64,000 nt of DNA, from assembly GCF_021458635.1 (NCBI RefSeq), contig NZ_JAIRDQ010000002.1, positions 310,001-374,000 on the forward strand. Reading direction: 5' to 3'. The notes under the pieces are model-generated. The model searched no databases and had not been told where the DNA came from. It worked only from the letters and a program-made list of their open reading frames with translations. Both the position numbers and the translations under genes were made by a program. The DNA is from Bradyrhizobium monzae (lineage in GTDB: Bacteria > Pseudomonadota > Alphaproteobacteria > Rhizobiales > Xanthobacteraceae). Below, piece after piece: positions 43,955 to 51,879 of the stretch (position 1 is the first letter of the stretch; every line of letters starts with the position of its first letter).

Positions 43955-44893
43955 ATGCGCTTTCACTCACCTTCCATCCAGTACTTCCATGCCGTCCGCC
44001 GCGCCGGCTCGATCCGCGCTGCGGCGCGCGACCTGAACGTTGCCTCGTCGGCCGTCAGTCGCCAAATTCTCAAGCTTGAACAAGAAGTTGGATCGCCCCT
44101 GTTCGAACGGAATGCGCGCGGCCTGACCCTCACGACGGTCGGCGAGATGCTCGCCCGGCATGTCATGAACGTGCTGCAGGACCTCGACCGCTTCCGCTCG
44201 GACGTGGCGTCCCTGTCCGGCGCCTGGCACGGCACCGTCAGCATCGCCTGCATCGAATCCCTCACCGAGTCGGTGTTGCCGGATCTGATCGCCTCACACC
44301 GGACCCGGGCCCGGCGCGTCAGCTTCACCGCTGAAGTCATGGGATCGTCCGACGTGCTCGAAGCCTTGCGCCGGGGTGAGGCCGATATCGGCATCGCCAT
44401 CGCGCTCAAGCATCCGCCCGACCTGCGACAGGTCGCGCTGAAACGGTTTCGCCTCGGTGCGCTCGTCGCGCGCGAGCATCCGCTGGCGCGTCGCAAGACT
44501 GTGACGCTGGCGCAATGCCTCGCCTTCCCCGTCATCCAGGCGCTGCCGGAGCTGTCGATCTACCATTTGCTGCAGCCCTTGATCGCGCAGCTCTCCGAGA
44601 CGCCCGAGCCTGCGATTCAAGCCAACTCGATCGACCTGATGCGCGAGCTCGCCGCGCGCGGCGTCGGCGTCGCCTTCCAGACCCAGCTCGGCGTCGGCCG
44701 GCTGTCGCGCGACGCGCAACTCGTGTTCCTGCCGCTCGACAATGCCGGCAGCCCGGTGTGGTCGGATCTCGGCATCTATGTCCGCGCCGAGCGTACCCTG
44801 CCCGCTTTCACCGAGTCCTTCCTCCAGGAACTCGTACGCGAGCTCGGCGAGCGCGAGCGGCGCGAGAACGCGGCATATCCGCAAATGGCATGA
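43955..44893 (+). CDS. LysR family transcriptional regulator
   Basis: 312 aa. The N-terminal winged helix has SIQYFHAVRRAGSIRAAARD then AVSRQILKLEQEVGSPLFER, the standard LysR signature. The effector domain (from residue about 90) opens TVSIACIESLTESVLPDLI and contains ALRRGEADIGIAI. No target is adjacent in the usual divergent position apart from the HTH-like gene at 43232-43786. The effector is not known. ATG 43955. Confidence 0.93.
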   Translation: MRFHSPSIQYFHAVRRAGSIRAAARDLNVASSAVSRQILKLEQEVGSPLFERNARGLTLTTVGEMLARHVMNVLQDLDRFRSDVASLSGAWHGTVSIACIESLTESVLPDLIASHRTRARRVSFTAEVMGSSDVLEALRRGEADIGIAIALKHPPDLRQVALKRFRLGALVAREHPLARRKTVTLAQCLAFPVIQALPELSIYHLLQPLIAQLSETPEPAIQANSIDLMRELAARGVGVAFQTQLGVGRLSRDAQLVFLPLDNAGSPVWSDLGIYVRAERTLPAFTESFLQELVRELGERERRENAAYPQMA

Positions 44894-44961
44894 CGTTTGG
44901 CGAGACACCCTCCGAGACGCTGGCGCGGAGCCGGCGCCTTGGATCAGGCCGGGCTACGCGT

Positions 44962-45546
44962 TCAGGCGTGACCGTTCTCCTTGCGGTGCCCGCTCTCGCT
45001 GAGGCGGTCGACCCAGGCGATGCCGATGGCCGAGATGATGAAGGTCAGGTGGATCAGCACCTGCCACATCACGCCGGTCTCGGTGAAATTGCTGCGCGTG
45101 GTGCCGAGATTGCCGGCCTCGATGAAGGTCCTGAGCAGCGAGATCGAGGAGATGCCGATGATCGCCATCGCCAGCTTGATCTTGAGCACGCTGGCGTTGA
45201 CGTGACTGAGCCATTCCGGCTCGTCCGGATGGCCGTTCAGGTTCAGGCGTGAGACAAACGTCTCGTAACCGCCGACGATCACCATCACCAGCAGGTTCGA
45301 GATCATGACGACGTCGATCAGGCCGAGCACGACCAGCATGATTTGCTGCTCGCTGGCGTCGAACGAGTGCGCAACCAGGTGCCAGAGCTCCTTCAGGAAC
45401 AGCAGCACATAAACGGCCTGCGCAACGATGAGGCCGACATAGAGCGGCACCTGCAGCCAGCGCGAGCCGAAGATCAGCTGGGCGAACGGGCCGATTTGCG
45501 GCCGCGTCGCGGCCGCCGTCGAAGGTGCTTTGGGTTCAGACGACAT
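44962..45546 (-). CDS. UPF0114/TIGR00645 family membrane protein
   Basis: 194 aa with four hydrophobic segments (VPLYVGLIVAQAVYVLLFL, LVVLGLIDVVMISNLLVMVI, IKLAMAIIGISSISLLRTFI, VLIHLTFIISAIGIAWVDRL). The conserved family stretch is MVIVGGYETFVSRL, which matches YqhA/UPF0114. Function is unknown in bacteria. GGAG lies 6 bases before ATG 45546. It follows terC by 29 bases in the TerB-TM-TerC-UPF0114 run. Confidence 0.88.
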   Translation of the reverse strand: MSSEPKAPSTAAATRPQIGPFAQLIFGSRWLQVPLYVGLIVAQAVYVLLFLKELWHLVAHSFDASEQQIMLVVLGLIDVVMISNLLVMVIVGGYETFVSRLNLNGHPDEPEWLSHVNASVLKIKLAMAIIGISSISLLRTFIEAGNLGTTRSNFTETGVMWQVLIHLTFIISAIGIAWVDRLSESGHRKENGHA

Positions 45547-45575
45547 CGGTCACTCCAGAAAAACGAAAGCAGGAC

Positions 45576-46214
45576 TTAGAGGCTTGCGATGACAGGCGCG
45601 AGCTCGAGCGAGCCGCGATAGATCATCTCGAAGGCGACGTAGACGATGATGGCGAGGCCGACATAGGCGATCCAGCGCTGCTTCTGGAGCACGCGGCCGA
45701 GCAGATCGGCGGCGACCCCCATCAGCGCGACTGACAGAACCAGGCCGAAGACGAGGATGTAGGGGTGCTCGCGCGCCGCGCCCGCAACCGCGAGCACGTT
45801 GTCGAGCGACATCGACACGTCGGCGGCAACGATCTGCAACGCCGCCTGCGTGAACGTCTTGCGCGGCGCCGGCGCGGCGCTCGCGCCACCGGCATGACTG
45901 AATGCGAGCTCATTCGCATGCGCAGCCTGCTCGCGCAGTTCGCGCCACATCTTCCAGCACACCCAGAGCAGCAGCACACCGCCGGCGAGCAGCAGGCCGA
46001 TCACCTGCAGGAGCTGGGTCGCGACACCGGCAAAGACGATACGTAGCGCGGTCGCAGCCACGATGCCGACGACGATGGCGCGACGGCGCTGATCGGCCGG
46101 AAGGCCCGCGGCCGCGAGGCCGATGACGACGGCATTGTCGCCGGCGAGCACGAGGTCGATCAGGACGACCTGGAGCAGCGCAGTCAGCGCATCGGCGGTG
46201 ATGAATTCAATCAT
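45576..46214 (-). CDS. TerC family integral membrane protein
   Basis: 212 aa with six to seven helices. The family signature is IDLVLAGDNAVVIGLAAAGL in the first half, mirrored in the second half by VAADVSMSLDNVLAVAGAAR, with conserved Asp-Asn pairs at the membrane. It belongs to the YkoY/YjbE-like TerC group, some members of which export manganese or load it onto secreted proteins; a linked tellurite phenotype is historical. ATG 46214 overlaps the upstream gene by four bases, so the proteins are probably coproduced. Confidence 0.92.
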   Translation of the reverse strand: MIEFITADALTALLQVVLIDLVLAGDNAVVIGLAAAGLPADQRRRAIVVGIVAATALRIVFAGVATQLLQVIGLLLAGGVLLLWVCWKMWRELREQAAHANELAFSHAGGASAAPAPRKTFTQAALQIVAADVSMSLDNVLAVAGAAREHPYILVFGLVLSVALMGVAADLLGRVLQKQRWIAYVGLAIIVYVAFEMIYRGSLELAPVIASL

Positions 46215-46573
46215 GATTGATCATTTTTCGGAACTGACGGATCCAGCCAGTGCGGCTTGCGGTGCTCGATCCAGTCGAAGACCTTTGAGCGGGACTTACG
46301 CAGCGCCGGCACGTCCTCGGCGAGCAGCGCGAGGCCGAGCGGCAGCATCCAGATGCCGAGCACCGGCAGGAAGGACAGCACGCCACCGACGACGAGCAGC
46401 GCGCCCGAGGGAATCCGAACCCAGCGGCTGGACGGTTGCAGGAGATAGTCGACGGTGCCGGCAAGGCGCGGCGGCAGCCGATGAACGAGCGCGTCAAGCC
46501 GCGGATCGCCACCGGCCGGTTGGCCGCTGGCGTCCTTGGAGCTCGTCTTTTGCTCGTCCGAAGCTGCGCTCAT
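46211..46573 (-). CDS. Small two-helix membrane protein (PGPGW-like)
   Basis: 120 aa. The N-terminal 45 residues are soluble. Hydrophobic segments are near VRIPSGALLVVGGVLSFLPV and LGIWMLPLGLALLAEDVPAL, with a charged tail SRSKVFDWIEHRKPHW. The LPVLGIWMLPLGL pattern recalls the small PGPGW transmembrane family. ATG 46573 is chosen because AAGG sits 8 bases upstream; the GTG at 46579 overlaps the TerB stop. Function is unknown. Its overlap with terC and TerB-like genes suggests a membrane complex. Confidence 0.65.
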   Translation of the reverse strand: MSAASDEQKTSSKDASGQPAGGDPRLDALVHRLPPRLAGTVDYLLQPSSRWVRIPSGALLVVGGVLSFLPVLGIWMLPLGLALLAEDVPALRKSRSKVFDWIEHRKPHWLDPSVPKNDQS

Positions 46574-46575
46574 GC

Positions 46576-47037
46576 TCACGCCTTCGCGGCGGCATCGACC
46601 GCAACCGGCCCGACCGGCTTCGCGCGCGGCAGCACCAGCGTCAGCAGGCGCAACAGCTTGATCGCCTGCACTTCGTGCGGATGCACGTCCTGGTCCGCGG
46701 CCGCGACGCGCTCCGACAGCTCGATGAGATGAGACGACAGCGGCAGGTCCGAGACCGGCCGCAAGGTTTCGATCACCACATTGGCGAAATCGGGCTCCTC
46801 GAGCCGTTCGGCGAGTTCGTCGAACATCGCAAACAGGCGCTCTTCGCCGATGTGCGGCGCCAATCCGCGTTCCCTGATGAAGCGGATCACCTCGTCGCGC
46901 TCGACCGGCGACACGTGCCGGTCCGCCACGGCGACCAGCGCGCCGGCGATCACCAGCGCCACCGCAGCCTGCTCGTTGAAGCTGCGCGGCTCGGTGATCT
47001 CGAGTTCGATCGGGTGGGAAGTGGTGGCGTCAGACAT
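46576..47037 (-). CDS. TerB family protein
   Basis: 153-aa helical protein. The pattern ADRHVSPVERDEVIRFIRER and, in the second half, AAADQDVHPHEVQAIKLLRL is the double D-x-x-x-x-E/H-E motif of TerB domains, which bind metal in two helical hairpins. The AGG AGCG site sits 6 bases before ATG 47037. It is the first gene of a TerB, small membrane protein, TerC, UPF0114 run, so a metal-stress or envelope-stress complex is plausible. Confidence 0.8.
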   Translation of the reverse strand: MSDATTSHPIELEITEPRSFNEQAAVALVIAGALVAVADRHVSPVERDEVIRFIRERGLAPHIGEERLFAMFDELAERLEEPDFANVVIETLRPVSDLPLSSHLIELSERVAAADQDVHPHEVQAIKLLRLLTLVLPRAKPVGPVAVDAAAKA

Positions 47038-47366
47038 CGTCGCTCCTCATTCTTGCGAAATGGCCGCGCGGAGCTGCGATGAGGACGATTTGGTCGGAGG
47101 GAACTTGAGAAGGCCCGACGATCGGCCGATCCATCGCATTCGCGCGGGACAGGTCATCCGACATCGCGAGGTTTTGCTGACATTGTCAGCGTCCTCGCCA
47201 GAGGGGCCCGGATTCTTGTTCTCTCCAGACATAAAGCCGGGTGAGCCGGAATCAAGGCGACAACAGTGCGACCAGCCGCCGCAGCGGGGTTCCAGGTTGC
47301 TGCCGCGTGTCCCGGAGGCGCTGCGCTGCGTCCGGGGCGCGAGACCGTCGTTGAAGAGCACAGACG
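47038..47366. other. Gene-free region between TerB-like and SnoaL-like genes
   Basis: 329 bases without a supported gene; the minus-strand frames crossing it are rich in Arg, Ser and Pro with no family features. It contains the upstream sequence of the TerB operon near 47041-47110 and a G+C-rich imperfect dyad at 47308-47340. Confidence 0.5.
47308..47340. repeat. G+C-rich imperfect palindrome, possibly a dispersed repeat
   Basis: CCCGGA at 47311-47316 faces TCCGGGG at 47331-47337, with GCGCTGCGCTGC between them. From memory, elements of the form TCCCGGA-N-TCCGGGG recur in Bradyrhizobium intergenic regions. It lies close to the 3' end of the SnoaL-like gene and could help end its transcript. 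Confidence 0.4.
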
Positions 47367-47747
47367 CTACGTCGTTTGCTCCACGAGATGCGCACGCGTC
47401 GGTGACGGATCGAACCGATCCCCAAAATATTGCGTTTCGTGCGCCACCAATCCGTCGCGGAATTCCATGATGCTGACGACGTAGGACGGCACCTCGTCAT
47501 AGGTCAGCACGAACTCGCTCACCCAGAGATCACCGCCGCCGACGATCCGTCGGACCGTGAAGCGCTTCTTGTTGGGCTGCACGAAGCGGCTCTGCTGAAT
47601 GTTCCGGCGGCCGCGAATAATCTCGCCGGACTGCGGATAGTCGAGCACGGCGTCCTCGCGATAGATGTCATGCTCGGCCTCGAAATCGTTCGCGTCCGAA
47701 GCGTCCCAATGGCGCTTGAGGGCTGCCAGCGTGGTCTGGTCATCCAT
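47367..47747 (-). CDS. SnoaL/NTF2-like family protein
   Basis: 126-aa cone-fold protein. The N-terminal helix AALKRHWDASDANDFEAEHDI is followed by YREDAVLDYPQSGEIIRGRRN, the usual pattern of SnoaL-like domains, then strand-rich TVRRIVGGGDLWVSEFVLTY and FRDGLVAHETQYFGDRFDP. Members are polyketide cyclases, isomerases, or proteins of unknown role. ATG 47747 has GGGAG 7 bases upstream. It is divergent from the MOSC fusion gene across 181 bases. Confidence 0.82.
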   Translation of the reverse strand: MDDQTTLAALKRHWDASDANDFEAEHDIYREDAVLDYPQSGEIIRGRRNIQQSRFVQPNKKRFTVRRIVGGGDLWVSEFVLTYDEVPSYVVSIMEFRDGLVAHETQYFGDRFDPSPTRAHLVEQTT

Positions 47748-47928
47748 CGCTATCTCCCGACTTGCGGTTTCAGCTCTCTAAATCAGAGCGCAGACAGCCT
47801 CCGGCAAGGCCCTCTAGCAAAGTCTAACAACGCCTAACGCACCAAAGCCACGATCTGGAGGCAGATTGACGGTGCAGCGATCCGGAATTCGCCGGGTGGC
47901 GCCGGGATGATCACACCGGGAAACAAGC

Positions 47929-49677
47929 ATGGCACGTTTGCTGTCCGTCAATGTCGGCCTGCCGCGCGATGTCGCCTGGCAAGGCCGAACCGTCCATACC
48001 GGCATCTGGAAAAGCCCCGTCAAAGGCCCGCGCCGGGTACGCCAGCTCAATATTGACGGCGACGGCCAGGGCGACACCGCGGGTCACGGCGGCGAACAAC
48101 GGGCCGTGTATGTCTATCAGGACGGATCCTATCGCTACTGGCAAAAGCATCTCGGTCGCTCGAACTTCGTCCCCGGTCAATTCGGCGAAAACTTCACCGT
48201 CGAAGGCCTCGCCGACAGCGACGTCTGTATCGGTGATCGTTACAGGATCGGCTCTGCCCTGTTCGAAGTGACGCAACCGCGCGTCACCTGCTACCGGCTC
48301 GGCATTCGCATGGAGGAGTCAGACATGGCCGCGCTGATGGTCAAGCACGGCCGGCCCGGCTTTTATTTCCGTGTGATCGAGGAAGGCGACGTCGAGGCCG
48401 GCGATGAGATCGTTCAGGTCGCGAGCGGGCCTGAAAGCATGAGCGTGTGCGAGATCAACGCACTGCTTTACCTGCCTCCTCACCCGCGCGAGCGCCTCGA
48501 ACGCGCGCTGCGGATTCCGGCGCTGAGCGGCGGATGGCGTCATTCCTTCGGAGCAATGCTCGAGCAGACTACACCAGCGGGAAATGCCGGGCTCGGCCCC
48601 GCGGCGAGCCCGCCTCCGGCATGGCGCGGATTCCGGCCGTTTCGCGTCGCGCGCAAGATCGTCGAAAGCAGCAACGTGACGTCGCTGATCCTCGAACCAT
48701 CGGATGGACATCCCGGAGCCATCGCCCTGCCCGGTCAGTTCGTCATCATCAGGCTCGGACCTTCCACCACGCCTGCGATGATGCGCAGCTATTCGCTGTC
48801 GCGCACCTCCGATGCGGCGTCCTATCGTCTCAGCATCAAACGCGAAGCGCACGGCGCCGCCAGCGCTTACATCGCCGACGACCTCCGACCCGGCGACCTC
48901 GTGCAGCTCGGTGCGCCTCGCGGCAGCTTCACGCTGCGAGAGGGCGCGCGGCCTGTCGTCCTGCTGAGTGCCGGCATTGGCGTGACGCCGGTGCTCGCCA
49001 TGCTCCACGCGCTCGCAGGCGAGGGATCACAACGAGAAATCTGGTGGCTGCACGGCAGCCGCAACGGCCGCGAACATGCCTTTGCCGGCGAGGTGCGCGA
49101 GCTCCTGGACAGGCTCGCTCACCATCACAGTCATGTCTGCTACAGCACGCCCGATCCCGGCGATCGCCCTGAGGTCGATTTCGACAGCGCCGGACATCTG
49201 GACTTTCCCCTGCTCAAGCAACTCAATGTGCCGCAAGACGGCGACTTCTATCTCTGCGGACCGGCCAGCTTCATGAGCGACCTCACGAACGGTCTTCGCG
49301 CATGGGGCGTCGCGCCCGATCGCGTCCACACCGAGTTGTTCGGCGCGAGGCCATCGCTGACGCCCGGCATCGCGGTTACACCGCGGACGCCCGCGCATGT
49401 GCCGGCCGGCGTACCGGGCCCGGGACCCATGGTGTCCTTTGCGCGCAGCGGCCTCAATGTCTGCTGGGGACCGTCGTATGCCAGTTTGCTCGAACTGGCC
49501 GAAGCCTGCGACGTCCCTGTGCGCTGGTCGTGCCGGACGGGGGTATGTCACAACTGCGAAAGCGGGCTCGTTGCGGGCGACGTCAGCTATCAGCCCGATC
49601 CGCTCGACGCACCGGCGGACGGAAATGTCCTGATCTGCTGCTCCCGGCCGCAGAGCGACACCGTGATCGATCTTTGA
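47929..49677 (+). CDS. MOSC - ferredoxin reductase - 2Fe-2S ferredoxin fusion protein
   Basis: 582 aa with three domains. Residues 1-200 form a MOSC (YiiM-like) domain with the key Cys in TQPRVTCYRLGIRM and HGGEQRAVYVYQDG. Residues 220-470 are an FAD/NAD ferredoxin reductase: MRSYSLSRTSDAASYRLSIK (FAD), VVLLSAGIGVTPVLAML (NAD) and DFYLCGPASFMSDL. The last 90 residues are a plant-type ferredoxin with C535, C540, C543 and C570 or C571 (CRTGVCHNCESG). MOSC domains are used in molybdenum-linked N-hydroxy reduction and sulfur transfer; electrons would come from NAD(P)H. A redoxin gene follows by 16 bases. Confidence 0.9.
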   Translation: MARLLSVNVGLPRDVAWQGRTVHTGIWKSPVKGPRRVRQLNIDGDGQGDTAGHGGEQRAVYVYQDGSYRYWQKHLGRSNFVPGQFGENFTVEGLADSDVCIGDRYRIGSALFEVTQPRVTCYRLGIRMEESDMAALMVKHGRPGFYFRVIEEGDVEAGDEIVQVASGPESMSVCEINALLYLPPHPRERLERALRIPALSGGWRHSFGAMLEQTTPAGNAGLGPAASPPPAWRGFRPFRVARKIVESSNVTSLILEPSDGHPGAIALPGQFVIIRLGPSTTPAMMRSYSLSRTSDAASYRLSIKREAHGAASAYIADDLRPGDLVQLGAPRGSFTLREGARPVVLLSAGIGVTPVLAMLHALAGEGSQREIWWLHGSRNGREHAFAGEVRELLDRLAHHHSHVCYSTPDPGDRPEVDFDSAGHLDFPLLKQLNVPQDGDFYLCGPASFMSDLTNGLRAWGVAPDRVHTELFGARPSLTPGIAVTPRTPAHVPAGVPGPGPMVSFARSGLNVCWGPSYASLLELAEACDVPVRWSCRTGVCHNCESGLVAGDVSYQPDPLDAPADGNVLICCSRPQSDTVIDL

Positions 49678-49693
49678 GGCACAGGAGAGTCCT

Positions 49694-50290
49694 ATGCGAA
49701 CAGACATGGTCCCGGGAGCAACCTTCCCGGATTACGAGCTGAGCGATCACACCGGAAAGCACCGCAAGCTCTCGGAGTTGCAGGGCAGCGATCCCATGGT
49801 CCTCGTGCTCGGCCGTGGCGGGTTCTGCCCGAAGGACCGCCGGCAGGCCGAGGGGTTGCTGCAACTCCATCGCGAGATGGAGGTGGGCTATTGCCGGATG
49901 GTCACGATCACCACCGACAACATCACCCAGACCAACGAATATCGTAGCGGCGTCGGGGCGCACTGGCCGTTCCTCTCGGACTCACGGCGCATCGTTCAGA
50001 AGGATCTCGACATCGCCGAATACACCGACCCTGTGCACAATCCGATGATTCCCTACGTGGTCGTGCTGGAGCCCGGCTTGCGCATCCACAAGATCTACAA
50101 TGGCTACTGGTTCTTCGGCCGCCCGACCATCGAAGAGCTTCGCCAGGATCTGAGAGCCGTCAGCATGGCGTGCCGTCCGGATTGGGACATCACGGCACCC
50201 GGCCTCAAAGCGCAATGGGACCAGGGCCACAAGGACCAGTTCTATCCCTACGGCAAGTCTTACGTCGAAACGCTCGGCGAACAGGATTAG
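49694..50290 (+). CDS. Redoxin domain protein with an unusual active-site pattern
   Basis: 198-aa thioredoxin-fold redoxin (AhpC/TSA-like). It begins MVPGATFPDYELSDHTGKHR. A Cys is in LGRGGFCPKDRRQAEGLLQL (Cys45), a shift from the usual P-x-x-x-T/S-x-x-C peroxiredoxin motif to G-F-C-P-K-D. DSRRIVQKDLDIAEYTDP and YVVVLEPGLRIHKIYNGYWF match the rest of the fold. It may act as a peroxidase, or with the preceding oxidoreductase. AGGAG is 7 bases before ATG 49694. The C-terminal 30 residues are an extension ending KSYVETLGEQD. Confidence 0.82.
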   Translation: MRTDMVPGATFPDYELSDHTGKHRKLSELQGSDPMVLVLGRGGFCPKDRRQAEGLLQLHREMEVGYCRMVTITTDNITQTNEYRSGVGAHWPFLSDSRRIVQKDLDIAEYTDPVHNPMIPYVVVLEPGLRIHKIYNGYWFFGRPTIEELRQDLRAVSMACRPDWDITAPGLKAQWDQGHKDQFYPYGKSYVETLGEQD

Positions 50291-50292
50291 AA

Positions 50293-50341
50293 CCACATTC
50301 CAACCTCGTCGGTCCGGACAGAACGCCGGCCTGGAATGTGG
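50293..50341. promoter_or_regulatory. Inverted repeat CCACATTCCA / TGGAATGTGG before the MocR gene
   Basis: Ten-base perfect arms at 50293-50302 and 50332-50341, separated by 29 bases. The left arm lies 2 bases past the redoxin stop; the right overlaps the first ATG of the MocR gene. It may be an operator for autoregulation, a hairpin that affects start choice, or a terminator for the upstream pair. No T-run follows. Confidence 0.45.
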
Positions 50342-51805
50342 ATGATGCAGAAGAGAACCAATCCCGGCCCCCGCGCCGGCCGCATGGGCGCGCGCCGCAT
50401 CTACGAGGCGCTGCGCGATCAGATCATGTCGCTGGTCTACGGCACTGACGGCCTGCTGCCGTCATCGCGGGCGCTGGCCGACGAGATGGGCGTGGCGCGT
50501 TCGACCGTCACGATCGCCTATGAGCAGCTCGCCGCCGAGGGCTTCATCGAGACGCGCCACGGCGCCCGGCCGCGCGTGGCGCGCGCGGTGGTGCAGCGCG
50601 GACGCACCCGCGCGACTTCCCGGCCATCGACCCGCAAGGCGCGGCTGTCGGCCTTCGGCGAGCGACTGCGCCTGGACCCGCCGCGCTGGATCGTGCCGCC
50701 GCGCGGGCTTGTTGCGAACTTCCGCTATGGCGAGCTGTCGCCCTCCGACTTCCCGGTGCTGGCCTGGAAGAAGGCTGTGACCGCTGCGATGGCGCGCAAG
50801 CCCGAGCGGCTCGCCTATGACGATCCCAGCGGGTCGCCGCGGCTGCGGACCGCGCTTCAGGGCTATCTGTGGCGGTCGCGCAGCGTCCGCTGCGAGGTCG
50901 ACCAGATCGTCGTCGTCAACGGCTCGCAGCAAGGCCTCGATATCTGCGCGCGCCTGCTGCTTGATGCCGGCGACCGCTTCGTCATGGAGGATCCCGGCTA
51001 CCAGATGGCGCGTCACACATTTGCAGCGACCGGCGCCGTCGCGGTGCCGATCCCGGTTGATAGCGACGGCCTTCAGACCGAGCGGCTCGACGGCATCGCG
51101 GCCCGCCTCGCCTATGTCACGCCATCGCATCAATATCCGCTCGGCGGCGTCATGCCGATCGGGCGCCGGCATCAATTGCTGGCGTGGGCGCGCAAGAACG
51201 ACGCTTGCGTGATCGAGGACGATTACGACAGCGAGTACCGCTACGACACCAGGCCGATCCCGCCGCTGCATGCGCTGGAGGGCAGCGACAGCGTGATCTA
51301 TCTCGGCACCGTCTCCAAGACGCTCTCGCCGACCTTGCGGATCGGCTATCTCGTCGTGCCACCGGGCTTGCGATCCCTGTTCGCTGCCGCCAAGCAGATC
51401 ATGGACCGGCACACGCCGCTGATCGAACAGGAGGCGCTTGCCGCGATGCTGGAGAGCGGCGCCTATGACAGCCATGTCAGGCGCGTGCGCCGGCGCAATG
51501 CCGAACGCCAGCAGGCGCTGCTCGATGCCCTTCGCCGCCGCTTCGGCGATCGCATCAGGATCGAGGGCGCGGCCGCTGGCCTGCACGTGGTGGCCTGGTT
51601 CGACGATTTGCCGCCAAAGCACGAGGATGCATTGATCAACGCGGCCCGCGCCAAGGGCGTCGGCATCCATCCGGTCTCCGCGCTGTTCGTCGGGTCCCGA
51701 ACCCGGAAGTCGGTCGGCCTCGTCATGGGTTATTCGGCGCTGGAAACCGCGCAGATCGAACGGGGCTGCAAGCTTCTCGCGCAGGCGGTCGCCGAACTGG
51801 ACTGA
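50336..51805 (+). CDS. MocR/PdxR family regulator (GntR HTH plus aminotransferase domain)
   Basis: 489 aa. Residues about 20-85 are a GntR-type winged helix: IYEALRDQIMSLVYGTDGLL then LADEMGVARSTVTIAYEQLA. The remainder is a class I aminotransferase-like domain with VVNGSQQGLDICARLLLDAG, TPSHQYPLGGVMPIGRR, EDDYDSEYRYD and the PLP Lys in LGTVSKTLSPTLRIGYLV. MocR proteins use PLP to sense amines or vitamin B6. The PaiB-like gene follows by 74 bases, with candidate half-sites between. Start uncertain: ATG 50336, 50342 or 50345. Confidence 0.92.
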   Translation: MWMMQKRTNPGPRAGRMGARRIYEALRDQIMSLVYGTDGLLPSSRALADEMGVARSTVTIAYEQLAAEGFIETRHGARPRVARAVVQRGRTRATSRPSTRKARLSAFGERLRLDPPRWIVPPRGLVANFRYGELSPSDFPVLAWKKAVTAAMARKPERLAYDDPSGSPRLRTALQGYLWRSRSVRCEVDQIVVVNGSQQGLDICARLLLDAGDRFVMEDPGYQMARHTFAATGAVAVPIPVDSDGLQTERLDGIAARLAYVTPSHQYPLGGVMPIGRRHQLLAWARKNDACVIEDDYDSEYRYDTRPIPPLHALEGSDSVIYLGTVSKTLSPTLRIGYLVVPPGLRSLFAAAKQIMDRHTPLIEQEALAAMLESGAYDSHVRRVRRRNAERQQALLDALRRRFGDRIRIEGAAAGLHVVAWFDDLPPKHEDALINAARAKGVGIHPVSALFVGSRTRKSVGLVMGYSALETAQIERGCKLLAQAVAELD

Positions 51806-51842
51806 TGAAATTATAAAAAACTGGCAGTTTATTACAGTCCAG
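51797..51842. promoter_or_regulatory. Candidate MocR operator: CTGGACTG, CTGGCAGT and CAGTCCAG
   Basis: CTGGACTG at 51797-51804 and CAGTCCAG at 51835-51842 form perfect eight-base inverted arms; CTGGCAGT at 51821-51828 is a related direct copy 24 bases after the first. Two direct and one inverted CTGGA-type half-sites are the arrangement known for MocR regulators such as TauR. The cluster overlaps the end of the MocR coding region and is upstream of the PaiB-like gene. Confidence 0.55.
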
Positions 51843-51879
51843 ATTGCCGCTATCTCCTTAGCCAGAACGGAGACACGCC

